From NCBI GenBank assembly GCA_040901795.1, contig JBBDYH010000072.1:1-64000 (forward strand): a stretch of DNA of 64,000 nucleotides, read 5' to 3'. Shown here one piece after another: positions 17,315-26,207 of this stretch (its first letter is position 1; each line of letters begins with the position of its first letter). The position numbers and the translations under genes are program-made. The stretch comes from JBBDYH01 sp040901795. GTDB taxonomy: Bacteria > Planctomycetota > Planctomycetia > Pirellulales > JALHPA01. The notes beneath the pieces were generated by a model. It worked only from the letters and a program-made list of their open reading frames with translations. It searched no databases and had not been told where the DNA came from.

Positions 17315-17880
17315 GAAGCCAGGCCGAGTTTATTCAAGAAATCTGTGCGGCGCTCGGCAACGCGGGCATTCCCTACATGATCGGCGGCTCCGTGGCCAGC
17401 AGTATTCATGGACCGCAGCGGTCTACGAATGACGTCGATATTGTAGTCGCACCAACACCGGCTCAGCTCGACCAATTCCTTGCCGCTGTCTCGGAGTTCT
17501 ATGTAAGCCGGACGGCCGCGCTCGAAGCCTATAGGCGACGCTCAATGTTTAACGTGATTGACATGCCATCAGGCCACAAGGCCGACTTAATCTTTCTCAA
17601 ACAACGTCCCTACAGCGAGACGGAACTGCGGCGCAGAATACGCGTTCCCTTTGCTGGTCAAGAGATCTTCGTGGCCAGTCCCGAGGACGTAATTCTATCG
17701 AAGCTAGAGTGGTCAAAACTCGGAGAATCGGAGCGGCAGTTTCAAGACGCTGTCAAAGTGGCGCTGACAAGGGGGCCACAACTCGACATTGGCTACCTTG
17801 AAAAATGGGCCGTAGAATTGGGGGTCGTCGAAGGGCTCCATGAGCTCTTGAGACAATTACGAGAGATCTTATCGCAGTAG
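17311..17880 (+). CDS. Nucleotidyltransferase-fold protein (AbiEii/MNT-like)
   Basis: A 189-residue protein with the minimal nucleotidyltransferase core: YMIGGSVASSIHGPQRSTND then VDIVV near residues 22-46, giving the GG and DxD (Asp-Val-Asp) metal-binding residues, and a later SPEDVILSKLEWSKLGES segment common in such enzymes. This fold adds nucleotides to proteins or RNA; many members are toxins or antitoxins beside a small partner. Start is the ATG at 17311 overlapping the previous stop. Whether it is a toxin here is inference from gene order only. Confidence 0.8.
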   Translation: MRSQAEFIQEICAALGNAGIPYMIGGSVASSIHGPQRSTNDVDIVVAPTPAQLDQFLAAVSEFYVSRTAALEAYRRRSMFNVIDMPSGHKADLIFLKQRPYSETELRRRIRVPFAGQEIFVASPEDVILSKLEWSKLGESERQFQDAVKVALTRGPQLDIGYLEKWAVELGVVEGLHELLRQLREILSQ

Positions 17881-17940
17881 GCGGATGGCGAGGATCGCCA
17901 ATGCCGTCGGCCGAATTTATGCCACGCTGACCCCCGAAAC

Positions 17941-19143
17941 GTGACTACCCCCGTGCTCCGCCTCCCCGTATACATGGACAACCACGCTACGACGCGCGTC
18001 GATCCGCGCGTGGTGGAGGCGATGTTGCCGTACTTTAGCGAGACGTACGGCAATGCGGGGAGCACGAACCACTCGTTCGGCTGGGAGGCGCGCGACGCGG
18101 TGGAGGCGGCGCGCGAAACGGTCGCGGCGGCGCTAGGGGCCTCGTCGCGCGAAATCGTCTTCACCAGCGGCGCCACCGAGAGCAACAATTTGGCGATTTT
18201 CGGCGTCGCCGAACGGCCGCGGCGGAAAGGGAATCATCTCGTCAGCGTTGTCACCGAACACAAGGCCGTGCTCGATCCGCTCGCGCGCCTCGCCGAGCGA
18301 GGCTTCGAGCTAACGCTCTTGCCGGTCGAAGCGAACGGCGGTCCGCGCGCCGGCCTGATCGATGCCGACGACGTCGCTGGCGCGATCCGCGACGATACAC
18401 TGCTGGTGAGCGTGATGCTGGCCAACAACGAGATCGGCGCGATTCAACCGATCGCCGCCATCGGCCGCGTTTGCAAGGAGCGCGGCGTCTTGTTTCACTG
18501 CGACGCCACGCAGGCCGTGGGCAAGCTGCCGGTGGACGTTGAAGAGTTAAACGTCGATCTGTTGAGCCTCTCGGCGCACAAGTTTTATGGCCCGAAGGGC
18601 GCGGGCGCCTTGTATGTGCGGCGGCGAAACCCAATTGTTCGGCTCGAGCCGCGGGTCTTCGGCGGCGGGCAGGAGCGCGGCTTTCGCAGCGGCACACTCA
18701 ACGTGCCGGGAATTGCCGGGCTGGGTCATGCGCTCGAGATTGCGATCAACGAAATGGCTTCTGAAAACGAGCGATTAAATGGGCTACGGCGGAGGCTGTA
18801 TGACAGTCTTACCGCGGTGGACGATGTCTCGCTGAACGGACCACCGCTCGACGCTGCCGGACTGCGACTGGCGGGTAACCTCAACCTGGCGTTCGCCTAC
18901 GTGCAAGGCGAGGCATTGCTCCTGGAGATGAAGGAGCTGGCGGTCAGCTCGGGCGCGGCGTGTACTTCGGTGAACCCTGAGCCGAGCCACGTCCTGCGAG
19001 CGTTGGGTCTCGACGACGACCTGACGAAGGCGAGTCTGCGGTTCGGGTTGGGCCGCTTCAATACCGAGGAAGAGGTCGATTTCGCGATCGAACAGGTCAC
19101 CGACGCCGTGGTGCGATTGCGAAAGTTGAGCAGTTTGTCGTAG
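17941..19143 (+). CDS. iscS: Cysteine desulfurase (NifS/IscS type)
   Basis: A 400-residue PLP enzyme that takes sulfur from L-cysteine to form a persulfide for Fe-S clusters and thiolated tRNA. VYMDNHATTRVDPRVVEAML is the family start; SAHKFYGPKGAG holds the PLP lysine (Lys214), and SSGAACTS holds the active-site Cys341 on the short-loop (group I) pattern. The start is a GTG at 17941. It stands alone, without iscU or iscR, and the only other Fe-S gene in the window is the ErpA/IscA-type gene at 47182. NifS is an alternative name; the family call is strong. Confidence 0.92.
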   Translation: MTTPVLRLPVYMDNHATTRVDPRVVEAMLPYFSETYGNAGSTNHSFGWEARDAVEAARETVAAALGASSREIVFTSGATESNNLAIFGVAERPRRKGNHLVSVVTEHKAVLDPLARLAERGFELTLLPVEANGGPRAGLIDADDVAGAIRDDTLLVSVMLANNEIGAIQPIAAIGRVCKERGVLFHCDATQAVGKLPVDVEELNVDLLSLSAHKFYGPKGAGALYVRRRNPIVRLEPRVFGGGQERGFRSGTLNVPGIAGLGHALEIAINEMASENERLNGLRRRLYDSLTAVDDVSLNGPPLDAAGLRLAGNLNLAFAYVQGEALLLEMKELAVSSGAACTSVNPEPSHVLRALGLDDDLTKASLRFGLGRFNTEEEVDFAIEQVTDAVVRLRKLSSLS

Positions 19144-19159
19144 TGCGCTTGCGATAACT

Positions 19160-19285
19160 ACCCGTTCAGAAAAGGGGATTAGGGGATACAAAAGGCGATA
19201 GGGGGATGCAAGGACAGCCGCCGAAGGCCGCTTTTGTCGTCTCCTCATCTCCCTCGTCATCCCCTTATCTCCTCCGAAACGTCGC
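19160..19285. repeat. Word-repeat inverted element (AGGGGAT words)
   Basis: AAAAGGGGATTAGGGGATAC and a following GATAGGGGGATGC are mirrored on the far side by CATCTCCCTCGTCATCCCC. It lies between the convergent iscS and SHD1 genes. The centre contains CCGCCGAAGGCCGC. Non-coding by appearance. Confidence 0.6.
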
Positions 19286-19310
19286 TTGTCGAGCAACAGG
19301 ACGACACTGG

Positions 19311-20582
19311 CTACCGTGTTTCTGCCAGCAATGTCGACGGCTCAATGGCATGGCGCGCGACGAATGTGCGGTCCGCCACACTCAGCTTGGCGAACGGCAC
19401 GGTCGTGTATTTGCCGGTCTCCTTGAGGATTCGCACTTTCCGCTCGGCGACCAGGATTCGCTTCATTTGTCCGCGCACCTGATGTTTGCCGGTGATATCT
19501 GTCCAGACGCGCATTGCGTCGGCGAGCTCAGGCGCTCGATTGGTGGTCGAGACCCGGTCCGGCGCGGGCGGGGCGAAGGGATTGTCCAGGGCTGGTTGCG
19601 GCATGGATTCAGTGGCCGGCGCAGGGTCGCTGGTCCCATCGTTGGCGTCGTTCATGGGTGTGGCCGGCGCGTCGTTCATCGGCGCCTCATTGACCGCGCT
19701 CATTGGCGGCTTCGCAGTATCGACGGGCAGCCGGAACGGATCGTCGGCCGTCGAACCGGTATCGGCGGGTCGCGGCGCGAATGGGTTGTCGGCGGGCGGT
19801 TGTGTGTCGGTCGTGCGCGGTGCAAACAGATCCTCAACAGGCGGCGTGGTGCGTGACGATTCCGTTGCCTCTGGGGCATCCGCTGCGCCGGTCCGCGGGG
19901 CGAAAGGATTGTTCTCGTCGGCGGGGGCCGGGGGAGCAGAATCGCGCGGCGCGAACGGATTATCGGCGTCCGGCGCTGGCGTTGTTTCGGCAGGCGGTGT
20001 GGTTTCGGTCGCGCCTGGGCGCGGGGCGAACGGGTTATCGGGCTCCGTCACGCCCGGCGCAGGAGGCGCTCGGTTATCCAGCGCAGGCGCTGTATCCTCG
20101 GCCGCGGCCGGCGGCTCGTCGCCGCGCGGTTGACTAAAGGGATTCTCGAATGGACTGGGCGCAGGTTCGGTTGAATCCGTCGGCGGCATCGGGTCTGTAT
20201 CGCGCGGGGATGTTCCGCGGTCGGGCTCGAGTGGTGCGCTATCGCCACGGTCAGACGGCGAGGGTTCCAGGTCGCGGTCGGCGGGCGCTGGGCGAGCACG
20301 ATCTGCGCCGCCCGGGGCGGGTGGCATCGGTGGGTCGCCGCGCAATGGGGCCTGCGGCATCATCCCGTTGCGGCCAGGGGGATAGGATTGCCACTCGGCA
20401 TGCGAGCGTGCCGGGCCGGCTGGGATGCCGCACGAACTATAGACTACGGGCCCCGAATAGCATCGTGGCGGGCAAGGGCGGCAGCGCACGCGACGCGCGA
20501 AGAACCAGCATGCGGTCACACTGTCGACCGTCAAGGCGACGATCATGAGACACGCAGTAATGATCTTGGCATACCGTTTCAT
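19311..20582 (-). CDS. Secreted proline-rich repeat protein with C-terminal SHD1 domain
   Basis: A 423-residue exported protein. The signal peptide (MKRYAKIITACLMIVALTVD) precedes a short Cys/Arg-rich segment. Residues of about 140-350 are a low-complexity array with eight NPFAPR-like units (DNPFAPRPGATE, NNPFAPRTGAAD, EDLFAPRTTDTQ and so on) separated by Pro/Ala/Thr/Asp-rich spacers. The last 70 residues (MRVWTDITGKHQVRGQMKRI then VRILKETGKYTTVPFAKLS) are an SHD1 domain, known in yeast Sla1 as a peptide-binding SH3-like module and greatly expanded in planctomycetes, where its role is unknown. I chose the ATG at 20582 as the start of the signal peptide. Confidence 0.85.
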   Translation of the reverse strand: MKRYAKIITACLMIVALTVDSVTACWFFARRVRCRPCPPRCYSGPVVYSSCGIPAGPARSHAEWQSYPPGRNGMMPQAPLRGDPPMPPAPGGADRARPAPADRDLEPSPSDRGDSAPLEPDRGTSPRDTDPMPPTDSTEPAPSPFENPFSQPRGDEPPAAAEDTAPALDNRAPPAPGVTEPDNPFAPRPGATETTPPAETTPAPDADNPFAPRDSAPPAPADENNPFAPRTGAADAPEATESSRTTPPVEDLFAPRTTDTQPPADNPFAPRPADTGSTADDPFRLPVDTAKPPMSAVNEAPMNDAPATPMNDANDGTSDPAPATESMPQPALDNPFAPPAPDRVSTTNRAPELADAMRVWTDITGKHQVRGQMKRILVAERKVRILKETGKYTTVPFAKLSVADRTFVARHAIEPSTLLAETR

Positions 20583-20616
20583 GTTCACACTCCGAGAAGT
20601 TTTTCGTCGGCTATTA

Positions 20617-20695
20617 GAGTTCAAGCTTTAGCTTGCGTCGGAAGCTAAGGCTTTAACTGCGGCAACAAGCTGAAGCTTGATCTCCAGCGAGTTGA
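20617..20695. repeat. Hairpin plus GAACTCCAAC-like element, inverted pair
   Basis: GAGTTCAAGCTTTAGCTTG at 20617 is the reverse complement of the CAAGCTAAAGCTTGAACTC unit seen at 54108; CAAGCTGAAGCTTGATCTCC at 20666 is a second unit on the other strand. It lies in the 308-bp gap between divergent genes, which otherwise shows no gene. Confidence 0.8.
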
Positions 20696-20890
20696 AACAG
20701 CGTCACCCGTAAGCGCTTTATGCTAAAACGACCATCAGGCGAAAGCAACAACTACGGCGGATGGGAAATTTGGCGAGCCTATGCGGGCGAATGACTGACG
20801 AAAGTGGCACCCTCGCCGCAAGACAAGTACACTGACTTGTTTAAGGCGATGAGCCGCCGCCGAAGCGCGGCACGATGAGGGAGAAACGGC

Positions 20891-21925
20891 ATGCGATGTT
20901 TGTTTGGCTCGATGCTGGTTGCAGCGATTGCAACGGTCGCATGCCCGGGATCCGCGCGGCCGCAAGATGCGGCTGATACGCCGGCTCCGGTCGGACGGGC
21001 GGCCGCAGAACAGGCGCGCTTTGAGCTCAAGGATGGTGATCGCGTCGTGTTTATCGGCAACACGTTCTTCGAGCGCGAAGGACGCTACGGCTACATCGAG
21101 ACGATGCTCACCACGCGCTACCCTGGCAAGCGGATCACGTTCCGCAACCTGGGCTGGTCAGGGGACACCGTGTGGGGCGAATCGCGCGGGTACTTCGAGC
21201 CGGAGAAAGGTTATCAGAACCTCATCGATCTGGTCGCCGAGCTCAAGCCGACGGTGATTTTTCTGGCGTACGGCAACAACGAGGCGTTTGCAGGGAAAGA
21301 GGGGCTGGCGCCGTTTATCAAGCAGTACAACAAGTTCTTGGATGATTTGGAGAAGTTTACGAAGAGGATTGTGCTGTTAGGCTGTCTTGCACCGGAAGAA
21401 CAAAGTCCGCCGTTACCTGACCTGAGCAGGTACACCACATCGGTGGCAGGTTGCAACGAAGCCATCAAGGCGATTGCGAGTGAGAGACAGCATCATTTCT
21501 TCTCAATCGAAATCTCGCAACTTGATCATCAAGGTGGTCACGCGACGGATGGCGTACATCTAACTGGCGGAGGTTACCGTGCGGTTGCGGATCGGCTAGT
21601 CAAGTACATCGTCCCAACGGCTAAGACACAGGCATCGCCGAATATGGAGCACGCCGAGAGAATTCGAATGGCCATTGTCGCCAAGAACCAACTATTCTTC
21701 TATCGCTGGCGGCCGCAGAATACGACTTATTTGCTGGGCTTCCGCAAACACGAACAGGGGCAGAATGCCAAGGAGATCGCCCAGTTCGATCCGCTGATCG
21801 CCGCCAAGGAGGAGGAGATCTTCAAGCTCGCCCAGCCGGTGGCGCATAAGTATGAGTTGATCCGCGTGAAGGAGGATCGCAAAGGCGGTGACAAGAGGGA
21901 CGCCAATGAGAAGGGGGACAAGTGA
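20891..21925 (+). CDS. Secreted SGNH/GDSL-like hydrolase lacking the canonical Ser
   Basis: A 344-residue exported protein (signal peptide MRCLFGSMLVAAIATVACPG) with the SGNH fold. Block II Gly is in GWSGDT (88-93), block III Asn in AYGNN (129-130), and block V Asp220/His223 in DGVHLTGGGY. Block I, normally GDS with the nucleophile, reads GNTF (56-59), so Asp and Ser are replaced by Asn and Thr. The C-terminal 90 residues are extra and charged. It is translated directly into the CxxCH gene (the stop overlaps a GTG), a pairing typical of PVC genomes. It may be an inactive or Thr-dependent esterase acting with that protein on acetylated sugars. Confidence 0.8.
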   Translation: MRCLFGSMLVAAIATVACPGSARPQDAADTPAPVGRAAAEQARFELKDGDRVVFIGNTFFEREGRYGYIETMLTTRYPGKRITFRNLGWSGDTVWGESRGYFEPEKGYQNLIDLVAELKPTVIFLAYGNNEAFAGKEGLAPFIKQYNKFLDDLEKFTKRIVLLGCLAPEEQSPPLPDLSRYTTSVAGCNEAIKAIASERQHHFFSIEISQLDHQGGHATDGVHLTGGGYRAVADRLVKYIVPTAKTQASPNMEHAERIRMAIVAKNQLFFYRWRPQNTTYLLGFRKHEQGQNAKEIAQFDPLIAAKEEEIFKLAQPVAHKYELIRVKEDRKGGDKRDANEKGDK

Positions 21926-21954
21926 CGATCGGGAACAATCAAGCGCCGAGTAAA

Positions 21955-22190
21955 CTTGCCCCGGAGGGGCCAAACCCTAGTAGCCGGGAGCGAAGCTCCC
22001 GGTCTGGAAAGCAAAGCTACGATGACCCCGGAGGGGTCAAACGGGACCCCGGTTTGACCCGTGCGGCGTCCGCGAGCGCACATATGCGCGGTCCTAGGGT
22101 ACAACGCCTCCGGCGTTGGAAGGAACGGCGCACGTCCTACGACACCAACCCAAGTTGCAATTCGCAATTTGCAATTTGCAATTTCCTCGG
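21955..22190. repeat. Palindromic and GCAATTT repeats at the CxxCH gene's 5' end
   Basis: Includes GCCCCGGAGGGGC (21959), GGGAGC-GAA-GCTCCC (about 21986), GACCCCGGAGGGGTC (22023), AACGCC-TCC-GGCGTT (about 22109), then four GCAATT(T/C) words near 22157-22185. All lie before the signal peptide of the CxxCH protein but within its open frame. Confidence 0.8.
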
Positions 22191-25100
22191 TCGCATCGCA
22201 TGCATCATTCTCCTAACGGCTATGCCATCCGTTGCGCTTGCTCAGCGCGACCTGAAAGACATCCCTCCTCCCGATCCCGAACTTGAGCGTCGGTCATTCC
22301 AAGTCGCCGAAGGCTTCGAAGTCAACCTCTTCGCCGCCGACCCGCTGTTGGCCAAGCCGATTCAGATGGCCTGGGATGCGCGCGGGCGGCTGTGGATTGC
22401 ATCGAGCGAGACCTACCCTCACATCAAGCCGGGTCAGAAGGCCGACGACAAGATCCTGGTGCTCGAAGACACCGACAACGACGGCAAGGCCGACAAGACA
22501 ACCGTCTTCGCCGACGGGCTTTTGATTCCGACCGGCGTCGAGTCAAACGCGTCGGGTACCAGCGCCTACGTGGCCAACAGCACCGAACTGTTGGAGCTGA
22601 CCGACACCGATGGCGACGGCAAGGCGGACCAGGAGCGCATACTTCTCTCCGGCTTCGGCACCGAAGATACGCACCACATGATCCATACGTTCCGGCATGG
22701 GCCGGACGGACTGTTCTACTTCAACCAATCGATTTACATCCACAGCCACATCGAAACGCCGTATGGCGTGCGGCGGCTGAACGCCGGGGGCACGTGGCAG
22801 TTCCGGCCGGAGACAATGCAGCTTGAGGTCTTCGACCGCGGGTTGGTGAACCACTGGGGCACAGCGTGGGATCGCTGGGGAGCGACGTTCCACACTGACG
22901 GCGCCGGCAACGAGGGGATCAACTACACGTTCAACGGGGCTGTGTTTACCACCGCCTACGATACGACGCGGATCGTTAGGGGCCTCAACCCGGGCAGTCC
23001 GAAGTATTGCGGGCTGGAGTTTACGAGCGGGCGGCATCTGCCCGAGGACTGGCAGGGTAACGCGATCACGAACGACTTCCGCGCTCATCGCGTGGTGCGG
23101 TACGTGCTGAGCGAAGACGGGTCGGGTTACGCGGCGAAGGAAATGCCCGAGCTGATTAAAAGTGATCACGTGGCGTTTCGGCCTATCGACGTGAAGATGG
23201 GCCCTGATGGAGCGATTTACATCGCCGACTGGTACAACCCCATCATTCAACATGGCGAGGTCGATTTCCGCGACCCGCGCCGTGACAAGACGCACGGCCG
23301 CATCTGGCGCGTGACGGCGAAGGGGCGGCCGCTGGTGGAAAAGCCCAAGCTGGTCGGCGCGACGAATGAAGTGTTGTTCGAGCATCTGAAAGCGCCTGAG
23401 GATTGGACGCGGCATTATGCCAAGCGGATGTTGAAGGAGCGAGCGGAAAAGAGCCCGGCAGATCGCCAAGCGGTCGTTGCGGCGCTCAAGACATGGGTAA
23501 AGCGCATTGACTGGAATGTCGCTGGTCAGGAACACTTCGGGCTGGAGGCTTTATGGATCTATCAGGCGCTGGACGCGCCTGAGTTTCACCTGTTGGATCA
23601 TCTCATTTACAACTCCAACTCCGGCGCGAGTGCAGCGGCGATACGAGTTTACTCGCATTGGCACGATCGCTTCAGGGACTTGGAGGGAGCTCTCCTACCG
23701 CGGCTGATTCGTGGTCCCCGGGTTCTATTGCGGCTTAAAGCTCGCATCGACGATGAGCGTCCACGGGTTCGGCTAGAAACCGTGCGTGCCTGTTCCACCA
23801 TTCGCTCCGCCGAGTCGGCCGCCTTCGCCATGAAAGCCCTCGACCAGCCCATCGATCGCTTCCTCGACTTTGCACTCTGGCAGACGGCCCGCGATCTCAA
23901 GTCGTATTGGCTGCCGGAAGTTTTGGCCGGACGTAATCCGTTTGAGAAGATCGAGCACTTGACGTTTGCGCTGAAGGCCATCGGTTCGCCCGATGTCGTG
24001 CCGCCACTGGTCAAACTGCTGACCGACGGCAAAGTGCCGGCTGAGCAGGTGGAGGGTGTGTTGGACGTGATCGCGACGGGGGGCGGACCGAAGGAGTTGG
24101 CCGCCGTGCTCGATTGGAACACCGGTAACAAACGAGCCACCGAACCTGCGCGTCAAAAGCTGCTCAAAATCTTGGTTCGCGCGGCTGACGAGCGCGGTAT
24201 CGCGGTCAATGAGGGGGCCGGACCGCTGGCGGCGCTGTTGCATGACGGCCAGCACGAAGTCGAAACGAGGTCGCTCGCCGCCCGGCTGGCGGGCCTCTGG
24301 AAAACCGAGTCGCTGCGCGGCGACCTCGCGCGATACGCGCGGGGAGCCGGCACGAGCGAGGAGCTGCGCCTGGCATCGATCGAGGCGCTCGCGCGATTGG
24401 GAGGCGCCGACAGCAGCCGGCTGCTGCGCGAGTTGATCGCCGGCGACGGTCCGCTCGCCATTCGCGTTGCCGCCGTCCGCGGCTTGACCATGATCGATGC
24501 CACTGCCGCCGCACCGGAGGCGGTGGAGCTACTGGCTGACTCCGCGGCGGAATCGGACGTCCGCTCCCTCGTCGAGCCGTTTCTGCTAAAGAAGGCCGAC
24601 CGCGAAGAGTTGGCTACGGCGCTCGAAGGCAAAAAGCTGCCGGCCGACGCTGCGCGTGTGGCCTTGGGGGTGATTCGCGGCGTGCCGGGGGGTGACGAGG
24701 CGCTGGTCGGGGCGATCTCCGCGGCGGGCGGTTTGGGCGGCCCGCGGGTGTTTTCACCGGCCGAAATGGCGTCGATTCTTGCCGATGCGTCGAAGAGCGG
24801 TAATCCACACCGGGGTGAAGAAGTCTATCGCCGCGCGGATCTCCAGTGCCTGAAGTGCCACGCGATCGGCGGCGCGGGCGGACAGGTCGGGCCGGACATG
24901 ATCAGCCTTGGCTCAAGTGCGCAACCGGATTACATCCTCGAGTCGCTCGTCGAGCCGAGTAAGAGGATTAAGGAGAATTACAACGCGATGCTGGTAATCG
25001 ATGACGACGGCAAGCAATACGCCGGCATTCGCGTGGTGCGAAGCGGCAAGGAGCTTGTGCTCCGCGACGCGGAAGACCGCCAGATCGCAATCCCGGCCGA

Positions 25101-25689
25101 CAGAATCGACACCGAGGAGGATTCACCCACTTCACTCATGCCGACAGGTCTGGTCGATTCGCTCGCGCACCAGGAGCTGGTTGACCTGGTGCGGTTCCTT
25201 TCCGAATTGGGCAAGCAACGCGATTTTGCCGTCGGCCGCACGCCGGTCGTCCGTCGCTGGCAGACGCCGGCACCCGTGCCCGAGGTGTTCACCAAGCTGA
25301 ACCGCATTGGTCTGCACGTGACGTTCGGAGAAGCGAGCGAAGTGTCTTGGGCGAGCACGTACAGCAAGGTTTCCGGCCAACTGCCGTTGAATGAGCTAAC
25401 GCCGATGCGCTACGGCGCGAATGCTGAGCCGGTGGCCGTTGCCAGGGCGCAACTGGAGGTCAGCTCAGCCGGCAAAGTTGTACTGCGGTTCAACGGCCGC
25501 GAAGGGCTGCGGCTGTGGGTTGGCGACAAGCAAGTGGAGCTCGCCGATGAAACAGTGATCGATCTCTCGGCTGGCCTGCACAACCTGGTCGTGGCGGTGA
25601 ACCTCAACGAGCGCAAAGCGCCGCTGCGGCTGGAGATGGTTGATACGCGGGACGCTACGGCGAAGGCGGCGTTCGTCATTGGTAAGTGA
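22084..25689 (+). CDS. PVC-type secreted CxxCH cytochrome, large form
   Basis: An exported multidomain protein of about 1200 residues. The export signal is RIACIILLTAMPSVALAQ. It is followed by a seven-bladed dehydrogenase-like propeller (FQVAEGFEVNLFAADPLLAK; DARGRLWIASSETYP), long HEAT-like helices, a cytochrome c domain with CLKCH (about residues 922-926 from this start), and a C-terminal beta domain (about residue 1000 onward) that may bind sugars. The start is uncertain: I list the ATG at 22084, but the frame is open to a GTG at 21922 and the intervening bases are palindromic CCGGAGGGG-type and GCAATTT repeats. Likely cotranscribed with the SGNH gene. Electron acceptor unknown. Confidence 0.88.
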   Translation: MRGPRVQRLRRWKERRTSYDTNPSCNSQFAICNFLGRIACIILLTAMPSVALAQRDLKDIPPPDPELERRSFQVAEGFEVNLFAADPLLAKPIQMAWDARGRLWIASSETYPHIKPGQKADDKILVLEDTDNDGKADKTTVFADGLLIPTGVESNASGTSAYVANSTELLELTDTDGDGKADQERILLSGFGTEDTHHMIHTFRHGPDGLFYFNQSIYIHSHIETPYGVRRLNAGGTWQFRPETMQLEVFDRGLVNHWGTAWDRWGATFHTDGAGNEGINYTFNGAVFTTAYDTTRIVRGLNPGSPKYCGLEFTSGRHLPEDWQGNAITNDFRAHRVVRYVLSEDGSGYAAKEMPELIKSDHVAFRPIDVKMGPDGAIYIADWYNPIIQHGEVDFRDPRRDKTHGRIWRVTAKGRPLVEKPKLVGATNEVLFEHLKAPEDWTRHYAKRMLKERAEKSPADRQAVVAALKTWVKRIDWNVAGQEHFGLEALWIYQALDAPEFHLLDHLIYNSNSGASAAAIRVYSHWHDRFRDLEGALLPRLIRGPRVLLRLKARIDDERPRVRLETVRACSTIRSAESAAFAMKALDQPIDRFLDFALWQTARDLKSYWLPEVLAGRNPFEKIEHLTFALKAIGSPDVVPPLVKLLTDGKVPAEQVEGVLDVIATGGGPKELAAVLDWNTGNKRATEPARQKLLKILVRAADERGIAVNEGAGPLAALLHDGQHEVETRSLAARLAGLWKTESLRGDLARYARGAGTSEELRLASIEALARLGGADSSRLLRELIAGDGPLAIRVAAVRGLTMIDATAAAPEAVELLADSAAESDVRSLVEPFLLKKADREELATALEGKKLPADAARVALGVIRGVPGGDEALVGAISAAGGLGGPRVFSPAEMASILADASKSGNPHRGEEVYRRADLQCLKCHAIGGAGGQVGPDMISLGSSAQPDYILESLVEPSKRIKENYNAMLVIDDDGKQYAGIRVVRSGKELVLRDAEDRQIAIPADRIDTEEDSPTSLMPTGLVDSLAHQELVDLVRFLSELGKQRDFAVGRTPVVRRWQTPAPVPEVFTKLNRIGLHVTFGEASEVSWASTYSKVSGQLPLNELTPMRYGANAEPVAVARAQLEVSSAGKVVLRFNGREGLRLWVGDKQVELADETVIDLSAGLHNLVVAVNLNERKAPLRLEMVDTRDATAKAAFVIGK

Positions 25690-25753
25690 CTTTCGAGATC
25701 GGCGGACGTGGGACTGAGTACGAGGTGCTCGGTAACAATCACAAGGAGGCGCA

Positions 25754-26170
25754 ATGCGACATCTTTTGTTGAATCTGTTGGCCGTTGCCATGGTGCTGTC
25801 AGCCGTGGAGGCCGCTCGGGCGGAACGCGAGCCTGAGGATCGCAAAAAGGCTGACTTCGTAATCGTCGGCATGGTGAAGGGGGTCTACAGCCGCGACACA
25901 GGGGAGTATCACCATTACATCGTCGAGGTTCGCGTCGACGAGGTTGAGAAGGGCCGGAACTTCGAAGCGGGAGGGACGTTTTACGTTTACTGTTTCGATC
26001 GGAAGGCATCGGCGCCGATCGAGCCGGCGATGAGCGGTCACGCTGCGCCGCCAAAAGAAGGACAACGTATCAAGGCGTTCGTGAAGGAACGCAAGGGGAA
26101 GCACGAGGCGATTTATCCCAATTGGTACGATCAGTTGCAGCCGGCGGGATCCAAAAAGACTACGCGGTGA
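25754..26170 (+). CDS. Secreted hypothetical protein
   Basis: A 138-residue protein with a signal peptide (LLLNLLAVAMVLSAVEAARA) and a small beta-rich body (FVIVGMVKGVYSRDTGEYHH; VRVDEVEKGRNFEAGGTFYV). The pattern 'V.G.V..V......YH...V.V..V.KG....G....V' resembles netrin/TIMP-like small domains of planctomycetal secreted proteins. A ribosome site AAGGAGG lies 5 nt before the ATG at 25754. The C-terminus is Lys-rich. No function assigned. Confidence 0.75.
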   Translation: MRHLLLNLLAVAMVLSAVEAARAEREPEDRKKADFVIVGMVKGVYSRDTGEYHHYIVEVRVDEVEKGRNFEAGGTFYVYCFDRKASAPIEPAMSGHAAPPKEGQRIKAFVKERKGKHEAIYPNWYDQLQPAGSKKTTR

Positions 26171-26207
26171 CCTGCGAATCGACGGCACCCTCCGAGCGTG
26201 ACGGTTT

